Assembly (NCBI RefSeq): GCF_965363235.1
Contig: NC_134848.1
Coordinates: 62,582,181-62,646,180 of the forward strand
DNA length: 64,000 bases
Direction: 5' to 3'
Origin: Mytilus galloprovincialis
Taxonomy: Eukaryota; Mollusca; Bivalvia; Mytilida; Mytilidae
Shown here in pieces: positions 1 to 13,400 of the stretch (the stretch's first letter is position 1; each line of letters begins with the position of its first letter). Position numbers and translations under genes: made by a program. Below the pieces are notes generated by a model, which saw only the letters and a program-made list of their open reading frames with translations, did not search any database and had not been told where the DNA came from.

Positions 1-1713
1 AATAATTGAATAGTCAACAGTGTTTGTATTTTTTATAAGCAAACTGTTTTATGATAATTGTCTAGTTACCCATCAAGCTTCAATTCCAACTGAAATCTAC
101 AAATACAAAAACTAAATACAACAGAAATCCAATTTAAACAGAGGTTTAATAAAATATTTAGTTGTCTAAGTGAAGGTTATTATGCTAACGCTGCTGATGT
201 ATTTGCCTAATTTAGCTTAGATATACCAGAATGTGCAATCAGGCCATAGGGAAATGTTTTAATGTAAAGACAATCTTGTTTATAAATCCCTTTGTATCAT
301 ATGGCAATCATATTTAGTATATCATGTTTTTAAATAAATTGTGTTAAAAATTAGCATTAATAAAGTCGCAATGTCTCCCCAATAAATTGAAGGTAAAACA
401 AGTGTAGACTAAAGAAATTATACTCTTACTTGCCCAGTCTTCTTAAATATTTGACAGTAAGCAGTTGTATTTTGGATATTTTTTATATTGCCTTTACACT
501 CATTTCAATATTTAAAATAAATGTTACTAAAGCTTTTTCTTAAAAGACCAAATTTGACATTGTTTGCCATTTTGAGATTAACCGCAATATTATTCAATAC
601 TAAAATGTATGAATAAATTGTAAAATTTTGAAAAATTAACGGACAAATATTTTAAAAAGGGACAAACAAGTCTGAATAAAGCAGGCAAATATAAATGTTT
701 AAACAACTGTAAAAGGCAATTTTTTTATATACACACCAATCATATCAAATCTCACACATATGTGTATAACAACATATTGAAGCCATATCTCTTTCATATT
801 ACACAATTTTGTAAAAACAGATATTGAAGTCAGATCTCTTTCATATCAAACAAATTACCTCCTGGTAGAGTCAGTGATTTTTATATGCTGTCTTTTTCAT
901 TGATGTTTATGACCGCTAACTTGTTTGAATACTTTACCATTAATATCTCATCAAATGACTTTTTTAACAGTATGCATCCACCCTTGTTACATATTTTATT
1001 TTATGAAATTTATATATCAAGTGGCATTACTTACTTAATATTTACATAATATTTTGACATTATGCTTAGTATGTTTATATTGTATTAAGCTGTTATATAT
1101 TCCACTTATTTTTAAATTGTTTTATGCCATTATGCCAGACATGTTTATATATTGTAATAGGCCAAAAAAAACTAAGTATCTGTGTATACTACTAATGAGG
1201 GAATTTTTATTTATAGCAAAGTATGAAGAAGTCATCACAAATTAAATCAGTTAATGCAAAACATATTTGAAGAAAAAGTTAATAGACAAATGAAACATTT
1301 ATAGATGAAGCTTTTAAAAAAAAACATATATGGTTAATCACATATTTGCCATTGTAGTTTTAACATCACAAGAAAAATAAATGTTGTTTGCATTTTTAAT
1401 ATTTCTGAAAGTAGACATTGATACATATTCTATTGATTATTCAATTAGATTTTACATGAGTGTTGAAGTTATTAGCTATGCTTATTTAAGATAATATTAT
1501 ACATATTGTTCAAGCCATTCCTGTGATTGACGTAATAAGATTGTTGTTATTTGTCGTACTGTCATTCCTGTTTCTCAGTAGTGAATCAATATGAGTACTA
1601 ACCTGCGTTTCATAGTAAATCTAAAATGTATCAAAGTTTACAGAATTGTTTATGTCACCTGAGAAGAATTTTTAGTGGATGTTTTTTTGTAAAACATGGA
1701 CCTCATATCAAAC
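1..1713. other. AT-rich DNA without recognised features
   Basis: No splice-bounded frame with a recognisable product, and no clear repeat structure. The short open frames are AT-rich and Tyr/Ile/Leu-biased, as expected by chance. Confidence 0.6.
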
Positions 1714-1928
1714 TTAAGGGGGTAGACCTTGGTTCAGGGAGATAACTCTGTAAATCAGTTATGCGTTTGTAAAAGTCAAGTTCATCAATGTATTTTAAGC
1801 ATTTACCTGAAACAGATTAAAATAATCTATGTAACCTAGAAGCTTAGAATAAATTTTTGAAAATGGTTGACAAAAACGTACTGATGATTTTAAGAGTTAT
1901 TTCCTTTAACCTAGGTCTACCTCCTTAA
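1714..1928. mobile_element. TTAA-flanked MITE, 215 bp (family A)
   Basis: Ends TTAAGGGGGTAGACC and GGTCTACCTCCTTAA are inverted copies. The same family lies in the opposite orientation at 29651-29866. TTAA at both borders suggests piggyBac-type insertion. No coding capacity. Confidence 0.8.
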
Positions 1929-2285
1929 GCTGGGGCTCTATAAAATGTCTGGAAAATGGACCAATTTGATTTTTAGGACTTGCCAAACTTTTGAGAAATG
2001 TTGATTTGCCTCACTGAGAGTCTTCTGAGAACTCTAGTTATCATTTATTCAAAATGAACCAAATCTGTATTCATTGTATAATTAAGCAAATGAATTTGTA
2101 AAAAATGACAAAAGATATTTTCAGAAAAGTCAATGAAAATTTAACAATCAAACTGATGATGCCAAAAGTCATATTTGACTGGTTGGCTTGGAATGAGTTT
2201 AATGTGTAGAATATTGTGATAGGTTCCATAGAATAACTTATCTTGTGAGCTAGTATGTTTCCAATTCCAACTTCACATTGTCTGT

Positions 2286-2566
2286 TTAAGGTGGTACCTA
2301 AGACTACAGGGAGATATATCTGTAAAGTCATCTAAACGTATTGATTATGTTGTGTTGTAAAGGGAATATTAAGCTTCTCAATGATCAAAATTGGTGTTTG
2401 TCAATCTGCTATATAACCAGTGTAATTTTTCTGATAAAATGGTTGGTTCAAAATTTTTGAAATTTATATATTTTTGTTAAAGGGTCAAAATAAATACTTT
2501 GTCAAAATTTTATGAAAATTAAACAAGCCAAATTAATTTTAGTGAAAGTGTTGTGTACCACCTTAA
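2286..2566. mobile_element. TTAA-flanked MITE, 281 bp (family B)
   Basis: Ends TTAAGGTGGTACCTAAG and TTGTGTACCACCTTAA. Nearly full-length match in inverse orientation to 24515-24796. Confidence 0.85.
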
Positions 2567-4171
2567 AGCAAAGTGTCATATGATAATACCTCATTAACAT
2601 ATCTTTCTGAAAATGCATTGAAATTACCTGCAAGAATTTAAACAATCAGATATCTTTAAACATGTCTTTCAGGCACAGATGCATATCCATTTTGAAATTT
2701 GTTTAGAAATATTTACACTGTGGGAGTATATAAATATTTTATATGTTCTGTTAAAAACTGGGTTTATAATTTTGTACACCAGATGTGTTTTGAGAATTCA
2801 TCTTGTATTTTTACAAGAGTAAATTAATACACAATATACAAGTAATAAATAATTGGGATTAGGTAATAAGAGCAGTGCTCTCAATGAATTTGTCTCCCTG
2901 AAATTCCAATTTACATATAAAGTGTCAATTATTTTGATTTTTTATTTAATATATTACTGATTGATATCTTCGAAAAATTAAAATGTAAGGATTGAAAGCC
3001 TATATTACAATGAGAATATTAGAAAAAGGTTGTCATCTAGAGGTGTTATCAAAAGTAAATTATGATATGTAACAAGTACTTAACATACAATTAGAATAGA
3101 AAATAATCTTGCTTAATTGTAGAAAATTGCATCAGCATTAGCTTTTGTAGATGATGTAGAATGCATAATTATATCCATTTAAATTCTATAAGTCAGCAAT
3201 AAACTGTGTCATGTTTTGCTGCTTTTAAAGTGTTGTTTCCTTTCTGAGAAATCCCCTTAATTTTTTTATAACTGATATTCTATTTTAACTTACAAGCAAA
3301 AAGCTGTCGATGCAGAGCTATGAGTTTGATAAATCATATTTTAGACATTTATAAATTGTGTGCTTCCATTTTATATGTTGTGTCTTTATAATTATGTAAG
3401 AGCATTTTATATCATTTTATATTGTTCACATATGCAAAATGTGTATGCTATTGTTGGTTATTAAAATACAACATAAAATTGCAATTTGATTTTGTTTTAA
3501 TGCTAACAGCTGATAGCCTTTTATTCGTGGTAAATGTTTTAAACCTTTTAGATTCAAGGAGATGGTTTTAGATGTATGTCAATTAGAGAGAGAACAGATG
3601 ACATCTAATGATCAATATGCCTCAAAGTGATTTGTTATCACCAAGTTTAATTTTTACAAAGATCAAACCTTTTTTCTAACTTATGTTTTTTTGTTCTTTG
3701 ATATTGATCTTCCTTGTGGATCAATATGTGAGTAAACTCGTCATAGATAAGAGGATTGAAACTTTGTATTTGTGCCAGATGGCCATTTCGTTTACAAAAT
3801 ACTTGTCAATGACACTCAAATTAAAAAGTAAGGAAGTCTAAATTAAGTAGGAAGTTGAGGACCAAAAACTCCTAAAAGTTATGCCAAATACAGCTAAGGT
3901 AATCTATCCCTAAGGTAAAAAAAGACGAAGTATTTCAAAAATAGAGATTTCTGAAAGTAGACCCCTTGCAAAAAATGACCACTTGATCTCTGACATTAAA
4001 GTTGGTGGGTGCATTGATGGGTTTTAAATATTTTGGTATTAACTTTCCTGATGAAATATAAATCCAGAAAAGTGCCTTGAACTCACAAAATTTATTATGT
4101 GTTTATTTCATGTACATTAATTATGGCTTTAAATAGTAAACAGCCCATGGCAATCTCCAAGTGGTTTGAGT

Positions 4172-4613
4172 TTAAGGTAAATCATCCGTATATATTTCCT
4201 CAGCTAGAATTTGCTTGTATTTTGCCAAAATGAAGATTTTACTGTTTTTTTTTTTTCAAAAATATAATAAAAAGTATGGGTCACCGTGTTGTCTTTTAAG
4301 CTGCAACTCGTCAAAATTTCCAAAATTTGCTATAAGAAATACCTGTTTTTGTGCATAGAAAGAAATCTATGAGAAAATAGATTTTAAAATATATTTTATG
4401 AAAAAGAAAATGCTGTCACCGAAGTTGTTTTCTTTCTACAAGTAAATATTTTGGAAAATTCAATAAATCACTAAGTTTTTCATATAGATAAACAGTCTAA
4501 CAAAAAAATTGCAAATCTGTCTCCGAATTTGCAGATTTGTGCAAATAATTAGACCGATTTTGAACTGTAATTGTGCAATCCAAGATGTCGATATATAATG
4601 AATATACCATAAA
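4172..4613. mobile_element. TTAA MITE (family C), degenerate right end
   Basis: Starts TTAAGGTAAATCATCC. It shares TTTGCCAAAATGAAGATTTT and AGTATGGGTCACCGTG blocks with 26977-27565. It ends near ATATACCATAAA, next to the following MITE. Confidence 0.6.
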
Positions 4614-4617
4614 TAGT

Positions 4618-5337
4618 TTAAGGTAGCACAATACAAAGATTTTTTTACTTCCAATCACTAACCTTTAAAATGGTGTAACTTTCTTTTGAATGCATAAAAA
4701 ATAATAAAAGAGGTATATATAGATAGATAAAAGATTAATCTTTTAAATGGATGCAATATTTTTATTATGCAATTAATATGTAATCAATTATTACATAATT
4801 AGTGGCAAAATCGCGGTCAGTTCACTTGAATGAATTTAGCTCTATCACATCTTTAACTATACAGAAAATTTTAACGAAATCTTAATCAACACATCATGGG
4901 CTTCAAAAGAGTGTCTCAGATTGTCTCTATGGTATTCCATTCTCTCATAAATCTCTGATTAGTGTAAACATCCTTACCACATAAAAGAAGATAATGTTTA
5001 ATTAGGTGTAAAAATTGTTCTATACATTCTATCTGAAATCTGAGACACACTTTTTTAGATAATGGCCATAGGAACAACATGTAATAAAATCAACCCTCTA
5101 GGGATACCTATGCAGAAGCTAATTTCAATTGAAAGTGGAAATTTGGTGAAAAATATTTAACATTATAATTTGTTACATAATTGTTGCATAATACTAACAT
5201 TGCATTAATTTGAAAGAGTAATCTGTTAGCTATCCATAACTACCACTTTTATGAATTTCCAAGCATTATTAAGAAAGTTACAGCATTTTAAAACTTGGGA
5301 GTTGGAGTTATAAAATCTTTGTATTGTGCTACCTTAA
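4618..5337. mobile_element. TTAA-flanked MITE, 720 bp, about 68-bp terminal inverted repeats (family D)
   Basis: Both ends read TTAAGGTAGCACAATACAAA inward and stay similar for about 68 bases (to GTAACTTTCTT). No coding sequence. Confidence 0.87.
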
Positions 5338-5547
5338 ATAGTGAATAATTAATAATAGACTCAACATATCTGCTATCAGCCCTAGTTCCCCATAATGACA
5401 GATGCAAAACAGTAACCTTTATGAGCACACTCACTAAGCCCACGTTGTCACTAGGCTTTCATAATTTACTACAGTTTTGGGTTAAAAGACTCCAAATTCC
5501 TAGTAAATTCAAACGATTAAAATTTCATGTTGATAAGCATCTGTTCA

Positions 5548-5810
5548 TATTATGTCTCTATTATCTACAACGTTTTATATAATTAATTCTGTTGAGTGGA
5601 TTCAGAGCATTTGCAATGACACACTGTTTGCAGTAGATTATTTAAGTTCAAACTCTTGGAACAAACATGAATCATAGTTTCAATGTTAATATTCATCTCA
5701 ACATATTGTGTCTCTATTATCTACAACGTTTCATATAATTCTGTTTTGCGGATTCAGAGGAGTTGCAATGACAAACTGTTTGCAGTAGAATATTTTGACA
5801 AAACAAAGTT
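5548..5810. repeat. Duplicated segment of about 105 bp, spaced about 158 bp
   Basis: TCTCTATTATCTACAACGTT through GACA.ACTGTTTGCAGTAGA occurs at about 5553-5640 and 5711-5795. Confidence 0.8.
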
Positions 5811-6229
5811 GTTCAAATTAAGTCTTTAATGGTCTGTATTGGTTTTGGTGTTCCTGCTGTTTTGATCCGAGCGCCGCTGACGAGGCGAAACCTAAGTGAT
5901 GCTACCAAATTTTAAGCCTGGTATCTTTGATGAGTTCATACAAGTTCTCTTGGATTTGACGTAATGAATTTGGCACTGCACAAGGTCATTTTTTTTCTCT
6001 GACTGTTTATGTCGTCTTTACATTAAATTAATTGAATGTAGGATGTGCACTGATTGATGATTTAGTTCTAGTCTCCTAAATATATGATTTATTGTATTAG
6101 ATGTTATTGGCTTTGAACTAACTGTCAATGAGTGCCAGTTATCTCAGATCTGTACTTATTTTGGTTGTTGGGATGCATTTTCTATTTGTATCCATCTGAA
6201 GAGTTAAGACTTTGTCAACTGATTTTATA

Positions 6230-6870
6230 GTACGTTCTTATGTTGAAATGTTACACCACTGTCCTAGGTTGCTGGATCCTAACATGTTTAACCCCGCCAA
6301 TTTTTGTTATTTGTTGTCCGTTCCAAGTCGGGAGCCTGAAATTCAGTGGTTGTTTGTTGCCGTATCACATATTATTTTTTTATACATTAATTAAGCCGTT
6401 AGTATTTCGTTTGAATTGTTTTACATTGCCATTTCTGGGCCTTTGTAGCTTACTATGCGGTATGGGCTTTGCTCATCATGGTTGAAGTCCGTAAGTTAAC
6501 ATATAGTTATGTGAGACAACTCTTCATTAGAGACCAAATGACACAGAAATTAACAACTGCAGGTCATCGTAAAGCCCTCAACAATGAGCAAAACCCATAC
6601 CGTATAGTAAGCTATAAAAGGCCCCTAAATGACAAATATAAAAAATTCAAACGCGAAAACTAAAGGACTAATTTATGAAAATTAAAAACAAAACAAATAT
6701 GTAACACATCAAGTAACGACAACAACTAAAGAACAGGCTCATAACTTGGGACAGGCACATACAGAATGTGGCAGAGTTAATTATGTTAGCGGGATCCCAA
6801 CCTTCCCTCTTTACCTGGAACAGTAGTATAACAGTACAGCAAAAACCTGGTTCCTTGACAGGGTGATGTC
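6230..6870. repeat. Two copies of a dispersed mussel-type repeat arranged head to head
   Basis: Plus-orientation copy 6230-6490 (TAACATGTTTAACCCCGCCA, GCGGTATGGGCTTTGCTCAT) meets a reverse copy 6490-6870 (ATGAGCAAAACCCATACCG, TTAGCGGGATCCCAACC). Related fragments lie at about 22870-22965 and 40455-40560. Confidence 0.7.
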
Positions 6871-8226
6871 TTCTGCTATGTACGCAAAACCTTAAATCTT
6901 TTGCACGTAAATGTGTTTTCTGCAGAATGAAATAATGTAAAAATGACCTTTTGTGTTTGAGGCCAGTTCTAATACCTGTGTTTCTTTTGTTCCGTTGTTT
7001 TCCTTTTATAGTATTGTCGAGTTCCATCCGTTTTGGTTTGTGAAGCCAGGGTGCCCGTATAGAGATATTGATTTTTGTCAGTGTAACCGACATTCACACT
7101 TCTTCAGATTGGAATTGAATGCACCTCCTACGTGCGGGGTTCTAACTAACAACGTTAAGGATGTAATCTTCTGAACTTTCAGTCTCGTTGAAATCTCGTT
7201 CTGGAATTACTTCCAAAACATTGGATACAAGTGGAAAATATCATATCAATACATACATGATAATGAATTTTAAAAATATTATAATCAAACATCACTCTGA
7301 AAAAATTGTGTACTTACAATGAATAGTTTTTGAGTAATCCAATTTTCAAATTTTACGACCAACCAAGTCAGTCTTTCTAGCCCATATTTTCAGAAAATGG
7401 GTGAGGGGAACAAAATATTATTTTACAAGAATCATTTTTGTCTTTTCAAATTTCTTATATATGTGTATTTTTTTCAATCATTTGTAACACAAAAGTTGAA
7501 ATAATATGCATTTTGTTCTTAAAACTGAGAACAATCACAAATTTACAAAATTGACAGTATGGTAAATTTGACACAAAAAAAAAAAAACACCATCAAAATC
7601 TGATAACACTTTCTTATATTAACACCTATCTATAGTTTTTTTTAAAGATTGGTCCACTTCATCTTTATTGAAAGTATGAAAACAAATTTAATTGTGGAAC
7701 ACTGATTTTTTTCACGATAATAGCCCAAAAATAGTTAAAGTTGATGAAAAATTGGAAAATCATCAAAATTGGGTATTTTTAAAGGCCCGTAGAAAAAAAG
7801 AAGTGCACCACCATATGATTTTTTCTTCACTAATTATTTCTTTAAAGTCATATAAACCCAAAAATCAGGCTAAGAAAAAAAGTTTAATTCTAAAAATGTT
7901 AGGCTCCTCAGAGGTGTACATTCCTTGAAATTAAAGTATCCTTAAGAATCATTTGGTGATAGAAAACAAATTATTTACAGCGGATTCCATTGAGTGTATA
8001 GCGAAAGGTAATATCTTTGGTTAGCTTGCTTGCTAGCTGAACCGTGAAGTCATTATTAGGTCAGGTATACTACCCTCCTTTCGAAGTAGCATAGTCCAAC
8101 AGACAAATCGATTAGTTAAAGGTTAAGCAGTAATATGGTTATTAGTCAAAGGCAGGTTATTTTGTTAATAATTTTATTGAATGAGTGAGTACTTTCTTGA
8201 GCACAAAACCAATAACAAAACAAATA

Positions 8227-8467
8227 AGGGACGACATCAAAAGATCAATGTAAGATAAAAAAACTTAATTCAAATAGTTTGGGGTTGGGGTTGGGGGGGG
8301 GGGGTGAACTGCTGCAAGATTTGGTTATCCGACATTGATGTTTACATATATCCATATGGGTCAATCAATTTTTCCCAAATTAAGTTAAAAGGGGGGTAGG
8401 GGGGTCAGTGAAAAACTATTTGAATTAAGTTTTTTTTATCCTTCATTGAACGTTTGATGTCGTCCCT
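8227..8467. mobile_element. MITE, 241 bp, AAATA target duplication
   Basis: Terminal inverted repeats of about 55 bp starting AGGGACGACATCAAA and including ACTTAATTCAAATAG; AAATA lies directly on both sides (8222-8226, 8468-8472). The interior holds a run of G. I recall this as a common mussel repeat. Confidence 0.88.
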
Positions 8468-8474
8468 AAATATC

Positions 8475-8710
8475 TCATACCATACTATAAATTCACACAG
8501 ATATAATGCTATGTTTTATGAATGCGACTGAATTATCACGATAAGAATTACAATAACTTCTATTTAGCACAATATCACCTTCGAAATGCAACTCATACCA
8601 TACTATAAATGCAAACAGATATAATGCTATGTTTTATGAATGCGACTGAATTATCCCGATTAGAATTACAATAACTTCTATTTAGTACAATATCACCTGC
8701 GAAATGCAAC
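8475..8710. repeat. Two tandem copies of about 117 bp
   Basis: CTCATACCATACTATAAA recurs at 8475 and 8591, followed by nearly identical sequence to GAAATGCAACT. Confidence 0.88.
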
Positions 8711-9829
8711 TTTTGGTAGGAGAAACACGGCAATTACTTTATGAATCTCCAACTTGGGACATTCGAATGCGAATATATATAAAAGGTGAAAAACAACCAA
8801 CAATCAATTCGCGTCAAGGTCGGCTAGAAAGGGCTTAATGTAAATCAAAGTACATGGGAACAAAGTTGGGTTACAGTATTATATCACATTTGCAGTAATA
8901 TAAATTCCCAAAATCATTTATCACAGTGAGTTTGTATCAACACATCTGTATATATTGTTGTAAGATTTTAAATTTCAGTTAGCCAAGTTTAATAACATTG
9001 CAATAGAAAAGAATGGTGTGTACAACAAGATAAATGTATACATTATAGTTAAAACAAATTCATGTTGCCAGTACAAACATTTGAAATACTACGACGTAAA
9101 AAAAAGTCGTCGAAGTTGAATATATACTGAGGGCATTTATTGCAATGACAGTCTTATAGTAGATAGATTTCTCTACACTTCAAATTAGTATGACCGTAGG
9201 AAACAAATGTTCCAATCTAGTAATACAATCAGGAAGAGACAAATCTAGTAAATAATAAAAAAATCCAAAAGAGGGCACATTGAGCGAACCATAAAAGGAT
9301 ATGAGCGATCAACAACATGAGCGTTAAATTGATCACCCGCCTAGCGAATTAACATGTAATTGTAAAAATATCGGTACCGGAACACTGCAATTATTCAGTT
9401 GCCCACCACGAGCTGTAAAATATATCTAGCTGTAGGATATTATGATGGATGAATATGTAGAAACGTCAATGAAACAACGTCATAGTTAAAATCCAGATGG
9501 CAGTAGTGTGTACATTGTAATTGCGCGCGTTATGATTCTTATATGCTTTCTTGTGGTACAATTTAAATTCAAATATATATATATGCATTAAGAATTTCAT
9601 TAAGTACGTTAAACTAAAAAAACGTTTTGAAAAATACAGTCGTTTTGATTGTCACAAAAAGGCAATGATATGTCTGAGCAAAAAAAAGTTCGAAATTAGG
9701 ATCACTTCTAAATACATAAAACATAATATGTTCCTGTTCTTTACCTTTCATAATTGAGTATTGAGCGACATCCATGTATCGTGTATCGAGACATTTACAA
9801 ATTATTCCTCCTTTTTAACATGAATTCAT

Positions 9830-9985
9830 GATGGAAACTCAATTCAGAGGCCAGCTGAAGGACGCCTCCGGGTGCAGGAATTTCTCGCTACATTGAAGAC
9901 CTGTTGGTGACCCTCTGCTGTTGTTTTTTATTTGGTCGGGTTGTTGTCTCTTTGACACATTCCCCATTTCCATTCTCAATTTTAA
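9830..9985 (+). repeat. Dispersed repeat (CTGAAGGACGCCTCCGGGTG type)
   Basis: GCTGAAGGACGCCTCCGGGT, TTTGGTCGGGTTGTTGTCTC and ACACATTCCCCATTTCC are recalled from many mussel sequences. It lies just 3' of the filamin-like stop codon. Its minus strand carries AATAAA at about 9926-9931. Confidence 0.6.
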
Positions 9986-10241
9986 TATGTAAATATGTGG
10001 AATTAACTACTGGTATGTAACCAAAATTTGTTATGCAAATTTTCAAGCCAACAATTCTATGTTCCATCACTCAGATCCAGATCCTTTGCCTTTGGCATGA
10101 AAAATTTCAAGCTTCTGGCATTCTAAACAAAATAATTCTGCAATAATCTTGCACACAAGTGAACACGTCATAATAAAATGAATGCTATGGATAATATGAA
10201 GAAACTATGCCATCAACATCGATCAAACTAATACACCGATG

Positions 10242-10454
10242 TCAATATGTAATCCTACAAGTGAATGGACTATTTTGTACATTTTCATCTGACCATTTGA
10301 CACAGATGATATAAATGCCCGGATGTCTGACCTCATATATGACTTCATATAGATTATCTCCCGTATACACGACACATGTTTCTACTACACTGTGTGATCT
10401 CGGACCATAGATGTTAACAGACAGGGAACCATTATCCAATGCATTTGTCCAGAC
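10242..10454 (-). CDS. Filamin-like gene, terminal coding exon (last filamin Ig repeat)
   Basis: Acceptor TTTTATTTTCCAG|GTCTGG, phase 0. It encodes VWTNALDNGSLSVNIYGPR, a central strand pattern, and SPFTCRITY followed by TGA at 10244-10242. With the end of the giant exon this completes one filamin Ig fold of about 90 residues. No further filamin repeats follow, unlike canonical filamins with 20 or more. Confidence 0.9.
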   Translation of the reverse strand, partial: VWTNALDNGSLSVNIYGPRSHSVVETCVVYTGDNLYEVIYEVRHPGIYIICVKWSDENVQNSPFTCRITY

Positions 10455-13400
10455 CTGGAAAATAAAATGAATACTCTGTGTAAGTATTAAAATAATCAAA
10501 ACAAATCAAATTGCAGAAAGTACACAAGTGTCAAACAACCTTACCACGTGTTGAAGTCATCACTATGATTTTGAGATTAACAACAACAATAAAAACCCTG
10601 TTCCGTTGCTTTTTGTGATTATTTTGGGGAGTTGTTGTTGTTCATGAATTGATTTTTCGTCATGGATATGTACCCCATATTTTTTCTATTACCAGTGTTA
10701 ACGGTACCCTTGTGTACTCGACTCGAATCTTAATTGACTAGAATTGTCAGTTTTCCTATCGAAGGTTATGTGATTTTCTCCCGGCACTCCGGTTTCCTCC
10801 ATGAAATAGCCCAAAAGCGGTGCTTAAAAGTGGCGTTAAAATAAATAAATCATAAAAAATAACATATTTTTTAATTCTATGTTCATACGTTCAGAAATAA
10901 TTATGAAAACTTCGATTTCAATTCCTTCAAGCAAAATTGACAATTGATGGGTGTAGCTTTTTTTTTTGTTGCTTAAACTCAATTTCACTTTTACACGTCT
11001 GTTTTCTTGTCAATTGGTTGTTTCTGTCTAATAAACTCATCATATATACCAGAATTAAGTTTTGTGTTTTTCGCTTGACGCGCGTTTCGTCCACAAAAGA
11101 TTCATCAGTGACGCTCGAATAAAAAAAGTAAAAAGGCCAAATAAAGTACTTAGTTGAAGAGCATTGAGAACCACAATTGTTATGTGTTATGCCAAATACA
11201 GCTAATGTAATCTATTCCTGAGGTAGAAAATCATCAGTATTTCAAAATTCAAAAGTATACATCATGTACATATATTGCATCTGCGTGATGTATGTTATCT
11301 AAGTTATTAGTTTGAAAATTCAATACTGATTTTGTAATAAAAACTAAATGATTAGCCTAGCTATTACAGTAAGTCCATAGTTTTGTAGGCGTTGAAGCCA
11401 CGATAATTAAAACAAAGAATGAAGTATTTTTATACTGCTTTCTATATATATATAACTCGTGTGTAACTATTGAACTACACTTAGTTGTCTATAATAGGAA
11501 AGGTAATACGGGTTAATTCAAAATCGTGTATAACAAACTTTAATTCCTTTGGGATTGGTCATTTACCGACTGAAATCGTTGACATTTGATTTTAATAACA
11601 TCCCTTTATCTCTTTCATCCAAATGTCATTTTATTTCAAAGACTTCTTACAGGAGAGTTTTTACAAAAGCAATGAAATTGAAATACCATCAGTCACGTTT
11701 TCACGAGAAAAACAACTATTTTCCGAGATTTCAAGACATATGGCATGTTGTATATTTAAGTCATTATTTTACTAAAGAAACTCGCTTTACATTTATAAAA
11801 GAATACTTTAAAGACCATTTAATCAGAAATGTTTTTGACAAATCGAATGAAACGAACTAATAAACGAAACACTGCAATACTACCTCCATTTTAAAAGAAG
11901 TGTTCCTAAAGGATGATTTACAACATGTAAAATTCAATCGCTCTTACAAATTCTGACAATAACTCAAATAATGATCATCATTGTGCAGAATGTATTCTCC
12001 CTCAGATAATATTTTAATAACCCTTTAATCTATGTTATACAGTTCAATTATTTCCTTACTCAAATCAACGAAAAACTTTTTCCTTCTTAGAAAATCAAAT
12101 GTTGGATCTATTTGTTTTAATAAAACATCTGTATGTTGGTTTAATTCTTCTTTTTTTAATTATACGACTATAAAATGACAGAAAAACACAAAAATTGTAT
12201 TGTTTGCAAAAATTCTGTCTGTTGCATGTGATGAGCAATATCTATCAGCTTCAAGCATATACATATTGCATCTGCAAAACACGACGTGATGTATGTTATC
12301 TAAGTTATTAGTTTGAAAATTCAATACTTTATTGATTTTGCGATAAAAACTATATAATTAGTATAGCTATTACAGTACGTCCATAATTTTGTAGGCGTTG
12401 AAGCCAAGATAATTAAAACAAAGAATGATATATTTTAAACTGCTTTCTATATATGTATAACTCGTGTGTGACTATTGAACTACATTAAGTCGTCTAAAAT
12501 AGGAAAGGTAATATGGGTTAATTCAAAATCATCTATAATAAATTTTAATTTCTTTGGGATAGGTCATTTACTGACTGCAATCGTTGACATTTGATTTTAA
12601 TTACATCCCTTTATCTCTTTTTCCCAAATGTCATTTTATTTCAAAGACTTCTTACAAAAGTAATTGGTTTGAAATATCATCAGTTACGTTTCAACGAAAA
12701 AAGAAATAGTGTCCGAGATTTCCAGACATACTAGTATGTTGAGGCATGCAGTATATTTTGGACATTATTTTACGGAAGACACTTGCTTTACATTTAAAAA
12801 ATGCTTTACATTTAAAAAATGCTTTAAAGACCATTAAATCAGAAATGTTTTTGACAAATCGAATGAGGCGTATTTGGAAAAACAAATAATTGAAACACTG
12901 CAATACTACCTCCATTTTAAAGGAAGTGTTTCTAAAGGAGGATTTACATCATGTATAATGCAATCGCTCTTACAAATTCTGACAATAAGTCAAATAATGA
13001 TCACTATTGTACAGAATGTATTCTCCTTCGGATAATTGTTTAATATTCCTTTAATCTATGTTATAAGGTACAACAATGTCTTGACTCAAATTGACGAAAA
13101 ACTGTTTCCTTCTTAGAAAATAAAATGTTGAATCTATTTGTTTTTTTATAAAACATCCGTATGTTGGTTTCATTCTTCCTTTTCATGAAGTGAACGACTA
13201 AAAAATGACAGAAAATACACAAAACAATTGTAATGTTGTGAAAAATCCTGTCCGTTTTACATGTGTTGAGAAATAGTATCAACTTCATGCTGGCTCATAT
13301 ATTTGTTCACTCATGTTATTTTTTTATTTACTCGCATAAAATGATCGGTGAAAAATGTTGAATAACTGCAGTATTTTCTTATGTTTAGCACTTTTTTCCA

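Noticed and set aside
6668-7093. 141-codon minus frame
   Set aside because: Lies across a dispersed repeat in reverse orientation, with no domain.
11549-11860. 103-codon plus frame
   Set aside because: The tandem duplicate of the same segment does not keep the frame, and no domain is recognisable.
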